Source: Plasmodiophora brassicae
Lineage: Eukaryota > Endomyxa > Phytomyxea > Plasmodiophorida > Plasmodiophoridae
Assembly (NCBI GenBank): GCA_039704465.1
Contig: JASFAU010000003.1
Coordinates: forward strand, 1,674,001-1,738,000
DNA length: 64,000 nucleotides
Direction: 5' to 3'
Shown one piece after another: positions 56,770 to 64,000 of the stretch. The notes beneath the pieces were generated by a model. That model was given only the letters and a program-made list of their open reading frames with translations. It ran no database searches and had not been told where the DNA came from. Both the position numbers and the translations under genes were made by a program. Position 1 is the stretch's first letter; each line of letters opens with the position of its first letter.

Positions 56770-57733
56770 TGGTGGCGATTATGCCTTCTGCCGCGTTGTG
56801 TCAAAACCATCGCCTGCCGTCTATCTGAACCGAGGCGTCCGTGCACCAAAAATTCCGCGCACGCCAAAAATGCAGGAGCAATCCGCCAACTGAACCAAGT
56901 CAATAATAGAACCTGCGCCTGCCATGTGCTGGCAGCCGCAGAGTACTGGGGCGATTGACATTCAATACCAATCACATACGCAGCGTCATCAACAGCAGCA
57001 AGTCATCGCTGGCGCGGTTGCGACTGTGGTTGATGACGATACGTGCTCCGCGAAAATGCCGTGAGCTGGATAGACGTCGTCGTCGTCGCCGAGGAGAAGG
57101 AGAGTGGGAGAGGGGCTCATGTCAAATGGGTGACACGACCAGCGCCGCAGGCAGTTGCCCAGAGGACGAATCGGTCGGGCAGCTCAGGCCCCTAATGCTT
57201 CCTGCAAGAAGCAGGAGCACAACGCAGAGATCGCCGGCAAGAATCGGCGATACCCACCTCTGCAGGACAACGGCCGCGCCTGCGCGCGCCAAAAGGACCG
57301 ACAGGGAAACCTGTGCCAACACAAACTACAGGGAAACCTGTGCCAACACGACCTACAGGGAAACCTGTGCCAACCGCACGTGCGGCCCCATCCGAAGGAA
57401 CCCCCGACACAAACCCAATGACAGACGCAGTCCACGCCGGAACCACTACCAACACCACTCCAAGGCATCAGTACTCACCGACCTCAAGAACACACAAAAC
57501 AAACATCGCCGACCAGACAAAACACCACCAACGCACAAAAGAAAAACAAAATATCCCCAACAATCGCACTCGCAAAGGTAAACTGCCCGAACCAAATAAA
57601 CCACCACCAGCACCCAGAACGGAACCCGTCACAAACCGACAAGCCCGCCCACGGACTCCGGACGGACAGCCCTGGCCCCCAGTCAGACAGGCAATGCACC
57701 GCAAACGACAACGAACGCAGAACGTATACGCGC
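56770..57733. other. non-coding stretch upstream of HMG-CoA reductase, with three-copy 27-bp repeat
   Basis: No gene is supported. The first few hundred bases would carry the HMG-CoA reductase promoter. At 57302-57373 a 27-bp unit occurs three times, each containing ACAGGGAAACCTGT, a perfect 5-bp inverted repeat around GAAA. An open plus-strand frame through the repeat codes for TGKPVPT-type repeats and then basic, proline-rich sequence; it could be a remnant of a mobile element, but has no recognisable domain. Confidence 0.45.
57302..57373 (+). repeat. three tandem 27-bp repeats
   Basis: Units begin at 57302, 57329 and 57356. The core CAGGGAAACCTGTGCCAAC is the same in each; spacer bases vary slightly. 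Confidence 0.85.
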
Positions 57734-57941
57734 TGTCATGAGTCATCTCCACCACAATGACTCACGCCACTCACCTTCCGGCATCTAGCCACCTTCCGGC
57801 ACCAAGCCACGTTCCGAGACCAAGGCCTTCACCAGCCGCGCCCTGGTCCTCAGTCAGCATTCTCATGTCTACTCGATACACCGCGTGATCGGTAGTCATC
57901 GCACACTGTCGTGCACCAGCGTTGTCAGGTAGTTCTCCACA
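57734..57941. repeat. left LTR
   Basis: 208 bp, TG...CA termini, identical by eye to the right LTR, with CGCGC immediately outside. Confidence 0.92.
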
Positions 57942-58494
57942 TTTTTTTGCGATGAACCAACCGACACGAAGGTGGAGAAAAGGGCTCCTAACCATATCCT
58001 CTTCCGCGCGATCATTGAGGTCCGACAAGCACGGCCTCTCCAACAAGCAACAGCGCGATGCACGACACGCTAGATACCCGCATGCGCCCGCTGACTCCAT
58101 GCAGGATATCGTCAAGCGCCGTCATCAACACGACCCCCGGTTCAGAACCGTACCATCCGCGCCGGACGCAAATCCACCGGCCGGTACCCGACATCATCGG
58201 GGAGACTTTCATCCACATGGAAGTCGCTCTTCCGGCACAACAACCGGCACCATTCCAGCCGTCGCCCCCGTTCCGCATTCACCGTACTGGGTACCTTTGC
58301 CCGCGAATCTCCCGAGGTTCCACGAGTTCTATTGCTCAACTTCCAGGCGCAACTGTCTACAAGCGCAGATCTTCCGTCAGCCACATCTGCATGCACGTCG
58401 TTCACGATCCCTAGTCAACGGCGCCTCTTACGACCCTCCTGCCCTGGGTAGAGTTTTCTACAAAGTCTTCTCCAGCGGCATTACCGGCTCCGCG

Positions 58495-58866
58495 CCACCC
58501 TCATCATCCGCATCAATCGGTCTCAGCCGTCTCCGGCGCTGAACATCCCAACGTATATGGCAACGACATCGCCATCGTCCTCGGTAACGACATCACCGAC
58601 GGTCCTACCGGCTCCACGCCACCCTCATCATCCGCATCAATCGGTCTCAGCCGTCTCCGGCGCTGAACATCCCAACGTATATGGCAACGATATCGCCATC
58701 GTCCATGGTAACGACATCACCGACGGTCCTACCGGCTCCACGCCACCCTCATCATCTGTATCAATCGGTCTCATCGACCTCCACTCAACGACTTCAACCG
58801 GCTCCTCGCCACCCTCATCATCCGCATCAATCAGTCTCAGCCCAGGAATGTGCCACTCCGGCACTG
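58495..58866. repeat. 124-bp tandem repeats inside the LTR element
   Basis: Units begin at 58495, 58619 and 58743; the first two are almost identical, the third diverges after about 35 bp and a fourth partial unit begins at 58809. They lie in the interior and are not LTR sequence. Related reading frames run through them in more than one phase, none convincing. Confidence 0.85.
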
Positions 58867-59332
58867 AACGTCCCAGCGTATATGGCAACGTCATCGGCAT
58901 CGCCCACGGTAACGACATCACCGACTGCCATCGAACAGACCTAGCGGCATCACCGCCACGAATGCACATCCACTCGTTTTTTGACGTCCACGGCATTGAT
59001 ATCGCCGCCCAAGCGCGGACAAGCAAATTTACACTCAACAATGGCCCAGAAGTGTGCCATCTCCGACACTGAACGTGTCAACATCCAGGTCCGAAGCAGC
59101 TCCCGACACTTCTCTCACCCGCAACTCCAGAACCCTGTCACAGATTCTGCGAGTCCGAAACAAATATGAGCCGCGTCTCCAGCCAGATCGCACAGTTCTC
59201 AAGTTGCGAGCCAGCCCAATCACATCAAGCCGCACATCACGCGCACCATCAAGATTCACTTGACCCGCAACCTCATCAAGCCGCTCATCACGCGCACCTT
59301 CCACCCCCACATCCCTTTTTGGCGGGGGATGA

Positions 59333-59540
59333 TGTCATGAGTCATCTCCACCACAATGACTCACGCCACTCACCTTCCGGCATCTAGCCACCTTCCGGCA
59401 CCAAGCCACGTTCCGAGACCAAGGCCTTCACCAGCCGCGCCCTGGTCCTCAGTCAGCATTCTCATGTCTACTCGATACACCGCGTGATCGGTAGTCATCG
59501 CACACTGTCGTGCACCAGCGTTGTCAGGTAGTTCTCCACA
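59333..59540. repeat. right LTR
   Basis: 208 bp, TG...CA termini, identical by eye to the left LTR, preceded by a polypurine tract and followed by the CGCGC duplication. Confidence 0.92.
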
Positions 59541-59699
59541 CGCGCAGAGCGACCCCCGGCGACGGATAACCTATCCATCAGCGAGCGACCTCAGGAAGAG
59601 CAAGAAGCCCGGCACTTCGTATGGAGACCCTCATCCGAAAGAACAGAACCCACGGAAACCGATACTCCCTTAAGACAGACGAGAACTACGAGGCAGCGG

Positions 59700-60195
59700 T
59701 CTGGACACCCCCAACACCGATGACGTGCTTCGAAGTATTAGGCGCCATCCGCCTTCACGACCAGGAACTGGCACTAAGCATTGACATACGCACCAAGGGA
59801 CAATGACGACATATATTTCGGGAACCTGCCCCCAGGTACACGGACGAAACTGGAAACCAACATCCAACTAAATGGCAATCAACAGGCAATTACAAGAAAC
59901 TTGATCTGGCGCGATTGGTCATTTGCTTCGTCTTGCGGGACGGGACGTATGCCGTGTCCCATCGTAGTTTGCGGCATCTTTACGTTTCTTGTAATTGCCT
60001 GTTGATTGCCATTTAGTTGGGCGTTGGTTTCCAGTTTCGTCCATGTACCTGGGGGCTGCAGGTTCCGGAAATATATGTCGCCATTGTCCCGTGGTGCGAT
60101 GCGTTGTATGTCAATGCTTAGTGCCAGTTCCTGGTCATGAAGGCGGATAGCACCTAATACGTCGAACCACGACATCGGTGTTGGGGGTGTCCAGA
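59700..60195. repeat. imperfect inverted repeat, about 200-bp arms
   Basis: The left arm, 59700-59900, and the right arm, 59984-60195, are reverse complements with scattered mismatches and a few small indels, separated by an 83-bp loop. On the strand reading outward to inward both arms code for the same peptide blocks: WTPPTPM, VLGAIRLHDQELALSIDI, TKLETN and QLNGNQQAITRN. The left copy has a frame break between SIDI and the next block, the right copy is intact. Confidence 0.88.
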
Positions 60196-60310
60196 AATTG
60201 TCCCGGAAGATCAAAAGCCTACGAACCTTTGAGGGCTCTCCGAGCCCCGAGACTCGCCCCGGAGAGTCGTCACCCTGCGAGAACCCAGCACAAAGGCGAC
60301 AGACCGGCAT
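59879..60310 (-). pseudogene. gag/ORF1-like fragment carried on the right arm of the inverted repeat
   Basis: An open minus-strand frame of 143 codons covers the right arm. It contains VLGAIRLHDQELALSIDI and QLNGNQQAITRN. The alternation of hydrophobic strands with a helical segment resembles the RRM-like part of retroelement gag or ORF1 proteins, but I cannot name a family. The copy in the left arm at about 59621-59900 (plus strand) is interrupted. Both are probably remnants of one mobile-element gene. Confidence 0.35.
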
Positions 60311-60396
60311 TGCCAGGTCGGGGAAGCGAGCGTCCTGCGAACTTCCCTACGGTCCTCGGAACCGAGACCCCTGCGATAACAAGCGCGAAACTCGAA

Positions 60397-60411
60397 TAAA
60401 CTAAACTAAAC
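60397..60411 (+). repeat. TAAAC pentanucleotide run
   Basis: Three perfect TAAAC units close to the end of the repeat-rich island. A tail of this kind can mark the 3' end of a non-LTR element, but this is suggestive only. Confidence 0.5.
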
Positions 60412-60834
60412 TAATGACGATATATACGTCAACGCGTGCATTGGGTCAGATGCCCCGCTGTCAGGACCTGGATCACAGGGATCGCCGCCGGTTGCCCTGG
60501 AACTGTACGCGCCTGCGCACCTGGACGTCGTTGGAAAACGTTGACGTATCGGCCAATTCGTCAATCTAGACGTCGCTCTACTCCTGAATGAAACGGCAGT
60601 GCCGCCAGCGAAATAGGACATGGTGCCTGCTGTCGACACAGGCATACTGCATTTCTGTATCCGCTCACGGCCAGCTTTGCACTTCGGTGTGGTTGGCCGC
60701 GCTGTCGGTTCACAAGATGGCCGTTCGACGTTGACGTTACGGAGGGAGGACGGGCGACGGGCCGGCGCCGGTTCTGAGGATAATTTTGGTGGTCAGAGTT
60801 TTTCGTGGGAGGTTGTCGACCCGCGCGACTCGCG
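60412..60834. other. spacer upstream of beta-adaptin
   Basis: This 420-bp stretch between the repeat island and the beta-adaptin ATG has no supported gene and presumably holds that gene's promoter. Confidence 0.4.
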
Positions 60835-63800
60835 ATGGTGGGCGGCGGCGGCTCTGATGGCAAGTACTTCCAGAACACGACAAAGAAGGGCGAGGTCAAA
60901 GACCTCGCCGATGAACTCAACTCGCTCGACAAGACCGTCGTCAAAGAGGCAGTCAAAAAGGCACGCGACGTGCTCGTGGGCATCCCGGCGGAGCATGTGT
61001 TGACGGTGCTGTGTTGCTCCTGCATAGGTGATCGCGGCGATGACCGTCGGCAAAGATGTTTCGTCCTTGTTCCCGCACGTCATCAAGTCGATGCAGACGG
61101 ACAACATTGAGTTGAAAAAGCTCATCTATTTGTATATCATTTCGTACGCTCGTTCGAATCCGGATAAGGTCATTCACGCTCTTGTATGCAATCCGCTCCA
61201 GTCCTAACGTGAACCATTTTCGCTAGGCCATTCTCGTTGTCAACACATTCCAAAAGGATGCGGGCAATCTGACCCCTAATCCTCTGGTGCGCGCCCTTGC
61301 GATCCGGACGATGGGATGCATTCGTGTCGATCGCATAACGGAATACTTGTGCGAGCCATTGGAACACGCTCTCAATGACTCCGTACGGGAATGGGATTTC
61401 CAACAACCGAAGCGTTGCTAAGTCTCCTCGTTGGTCTAGGACCCGTACGTGCGGAAGACGGCTGCTGTGTGTACCGCGAAACTCTTTGACATCAATCAAC
61501 AGCTCGTTGAAGATCGAGGGTTTATCGACAAACTGAGGTCGGACTACGCCACCTTCTTGGTGAGTCGTATGTAATGACCATGGAACAGGGAAATGATTTC
61601 CGATAACAACCCTACTGTCGTCGCGAACGCTGTTGCTTCGTTGTCGGAAATCAGTTCGACGGCCAAGTCGGACGTCTTCAAGATTACGTCGTCGACTCTG
61701 CACAAACTGCTGACCGCGCTTAACGAGTGCACTGAATGGGGGCAGGTCTTCATTCTGGATTCGCTTTCGAAATATGTGCCAACGTCAACCGAAGCAGAGG
61801 ACATTATCGAACGGGTGTCTCCTCGTCTCCAGCACGCCAATTCTGCTGTTGTCATGTCGGCCATCAAGCTGGTCATTAACTACATCCCTCTTGTCCAGTC
61901 GGAAGAGACAAAGGCAGCGTTGCAACGCAAACTTGCCCCGCCCCTTGTCACCCTCCTCTCGGCAGAACCAGAAATTCAATATGTTGCTCTGCGCAACATC
62001 AACCTGATCGTGCAGAAGTATCCCGACATCCTCAGCAAGGAGGTCCGCGTCTTCTTCTGCAAGTACAACGACCCGGTCTACGTGAAGATGGAGAAGCTCG
62101 ACGTCATGATGAAGCTTGTTAGCGTGTCGAACGTCGACCAGGTCCTGCTCGAGTTCAAGGAGTACGCTCAGGAGGTTGACGTCGATTTTGTCCGGCGTGC
62201 TGTCCGGGCAATTGGACGCGCGGCTATCAAACTGGAGCCGTCTGCTGAAAAATGCATTCGCGTTCTTCTTGATCTGATCTCAACGAAAGTGAATTACGTC
62301 GTCCAAGAAGCCGTGATTGTCATCAAAGATATCTTCCGCCGGTATCCGAACCGCTACGAGGGCGTCATTGTCAACCTTTGTGAGAACCTCGATTCGCTTG
62401 ACGAGCCGGAAGCAAAGTCCGCCATGATATGGATTATCGGAGAGTACGCCGAGCGTATCGAAGACGCTGCTGAACGGCTGGAGTCGTGGATTGATACGTT
62501 CGAAGATGAAACGGCCCAAGTTCAACTGTCACTATTGACCGCAACCGTCAAACTCTTCTTGAAACGGCCAGAAGCGGCTCAGGTGTGTCGGACCTAGTTT
62601 CGTGCACGCTTTCGAAACTAACCGGGTTTCAGGAGCTGGTTCGTCGCGTTCTCGACCTGTCCACTGAAAGAAGCGACAACCCGGATCTTCGTGATCGTGG
62701 TTACGTCTACTGGCGCCTGCTTTCCACTGATCCGGCTGCTGCGAAGAAGATTGTTGTCGCTCTGAAGCCCGTTATCTCGGATGACACTGGCAAGCTTCCA
62801 GATGAAGCTCTGGACGTGTTACTCAAGAACGGTCTCCAGTTGATTTATGTACACATTTGTTTAGATGTTGACAGTCTATTTAGTCGCAACCCTTGCAAGT
62901 GTCTACCACAAGACCCCAGATTCGTTCATCAAAGGTGCTGGCGACGTTGTCTTTCACCTTACGGATGAAAAGAACGCGCAGAGCAGCGAGGAAGAAGAGG
63001 AGAGTGAAGAGGATGAAGACGTAGGGTCCTTGTACTGCAGATTGCTGCTTAGACTGAAAGTCCGACGTTCTTCAGGAGGACGAGGAAGAAGAGGAGGACG
63101 AGGAGGAGACAGAGGTGCTTTCGTTTCATAAGTGCAAACATTGAACATTATCTCAAGTCGCGTATAGGAGGATGAAGAAGAGCAGGACAGCAGTGACGAA
63201 GAACACGCAGCAAAGGATAAAGCTGCCAAGAGCAAACGGGGTGGTGCAGCCGCAGCACCGAAACCGGTCGTAGACTTGCTGGATATTGGCAGCATGTCGG
63301 TTGCTGCGGCACCGCCTCCGTCCGCAGCTGTTTCTGTGCAAGCGTTCGCCTCAGGATTCCCTCCGACCAAGAAGTATCCGGTCAATGTCGACAAAGTCCC
63401 CTTGCAGCTACAGACGTCCTTCACCAGAAAGAATCGTGCCGCTTTTATGGAGCTCACGATCGAGAACCGTGGTCAGGCCCCAGTTACGCAGGCAGCTGTC
63501 CAGTTCAACGAAAACTTCGTTGGTGTACTGCCTGCCAGTCCTGTCCAACTTCAAGGACCGATTCCACCTGGTAAACCGTCCAGTAAGACCGGATTGGACT
63601 CTCGCTCTGACGTTCCAATCAGGCCAGTCCGGGATCGGCTATGTCCAGCTGAAAGACGATGGTCCATGTTCGACAGCGAAATCTCGCCCAGGCCAAGTCC
63701 AGGCAGCGATCAAGACAGACCTTGGGGTGGGCTACTTCGTAACCCCTTTTCTCCCGCATGTATGCATGAATTCAATCAGGTACCTCTGCATACGTCTTGA

Positions 63801-64000
63801 TGACCTTTCCGACAGGTCCTGTTCGCCGAAGATGGCATATTGGACAAACAAAGTTTCCCGTTGCTTTGGCAGGAAATTGACGACGCTGAAGAATGTCAGC
63901 TCCCAGCAGGTCAGCCTGAGCAAGTCATCGAGAAACTGGCCCGAATCAACGTTGTTAGCCTTGCCAGGTGCCAGCTCTCCGTTGGCTGCTGACGTTCTTC
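60835..64000 (+). CDS. beta-adaptin, AP-1/AP-2 clathrin adaptor large subunit (3' end outside window)
   Basis: Start at 60835. Exons include 60835-60969, 61028-61183, 61227-61382, 61440-61537, 61589-62582, 62633-62831 and 62875 onward; most introns are 43-58 nt. Conserved blocks follow animal AP1B1/AP2B1 closely: [101 protein letters not shown] and [15 protein letters not shown]; this HEAT solenoid is the trunk. An acidic linker (about 62990-63220) contains a clathrin-box-like DLLDIG, and the ear domain follows ([31 protein letters not shown]). Beta-adaptins bind clathrin and dileucine cargo signals. I cannot tell AP-1 from AP-2; fungal genomes may have a shared or separate gene. One ear intron near 63740-63825 is uncertain. 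Confidence 0.95.

Larger units (their letters stand above)
57734..59540. mobile_element. non-autonomous LTR retroelement (TRIM-like), 1.8 kb
   Basis: Two 208-bp direct repeats, 57734-57941 and 59333-59540, are identical by eye, begin TGTCATGAG and end TTCTCCACA (TG...CA termini). The element is flanked by a 5-bp duplication, CGCGC, at 57729-57733 and 59541-59545. A purine tract (GGCGGGGGATGA, 59321-59332) directly precedes the right LTR, as expected of a polypurine tract on the plus strand. The 1391-bp interior has no reverse transcriptase, integrase or protease motif and no long conserved ORF, so movement would depend on an autonomous relative. No clear tRNA primer site follows the left LTR, which starts with a T-run. 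LTR identity indicates a recent insertion. Confidence 0.9.

Noticed and set aside
55657..56958. 433-codon plus-strand open frame
   Set aside because: Antisense of HMG-CoA reductase with no recognisable family features.
57313..57741. 142-codon ORF with TGKPVPT repeats as a gene
   Set aside because: It ends in the LTR, has no known domain, and the repeats could arise from the tandem DNA unit alone; kept only as part of the repeat description.
57922..59072. plus-strand ORFs inside the LTR element as gag/pol genes
   Set aside because: No retroviral-type motif (CCHC, D-T/S-G, YxDD, HHCC) is visible, and the frames are short and interrupted by the tandem repeats.

Overview
The window looks like nuclear DNA of a flagellated, early-diverging fungus (a zoosporic lineage such as Blastocladiomycota, Chytridiomycota or aphelids). 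Genes are densely packed on both strands and interrupted by many GT-AG introns of about 41-64 nt, and no prokaryotic operon structure is visible. Fungal traits are a GT69/CAP59-type mannosyltransferase and a Zn(II)2Cys6 binuclear-cluster protein. Ciliary traits are a clear BBS4 (BBSome) gene and an LRRC56 gene, neither of which is expected in non-flagellated fungi. The taxonomic placement is an inference from gene content.

Layout. 0-4.1 kb: GT69 mannosyltransferase (+), BBS4 (-), an HNH_2-like fragment (-). 4.3-7.3 kb: a small ubiquitin-like ORF, an empty stretch, a GH26-type secreted glycosidase (-), and a divergent promoter with a G-quadruplex motif. 7.3-17.2 kb: an AAA protein resembling SPATA5L1/AFG2B with degenerate catalytic residues (+), an ER M28 metallopeptidase (-), and an eight-exon RRP5/PDCD11 (-). 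17.5-21 kb: a NEDD8-like modifier (+), SYS1 (-), and a membrane-anchored pepsin-family protease (+). 21.4-28.2 kb: TAF1 with tandem bromodomains (+) and a JmjC/cupin protein (-). 28.8-41.3 kb: one giant UBA-WWE-UBA-HECT ubiquitin ligase (+), then LRRC56 (-) ending 27 bp away. 43.2-51.4 kb: a visibly GC-richer block with a HEAT-like/RhoGEF/PH protein (+), the zinc-cluster protein (-) and EXO1 (-). 51.9-56.8 kb: ribosomal protein S19 (+), an OB-fold protein of the plant At4g28440 type (-), a membrane RING-H2 protein (+) and a class II HMG-CoA reductase with a large extra C-terminal region (-). 56.8-60.8 kb: a repeat-rich island with a 1.8-kb non-autonomous LTR element (identical 208-bp LTRs, 5-bp target duplication) and a 200-bp-arm foldback. 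60.8-64 kb: beta-adaptin (+), running off the window.

Most genes are unrelated housekeeping functions: ribosome biogenesis (RRP5, RPS19), transcription (TAF1), trafficking (SYS1, beta-adaptin), ubiquitin-type signalling (NEDD8-like, HECT, RING), DNA repair (EXO1) and the flagellum (BBS4, LRRC56). I see no gene cluster devoted to one pathway. The most unusual items are the extended class II HMG-CoA reductase, the AAA protein with Asp-Gln in both Walker B motifs, the HEAT-RhoGEF-PH architecture and the recent LTR insertion. Exon-intron models below were made by eye from splice consensus, frame continuity and protein-family conservation; where exon lengths are listed, they sum to a multiple of three.
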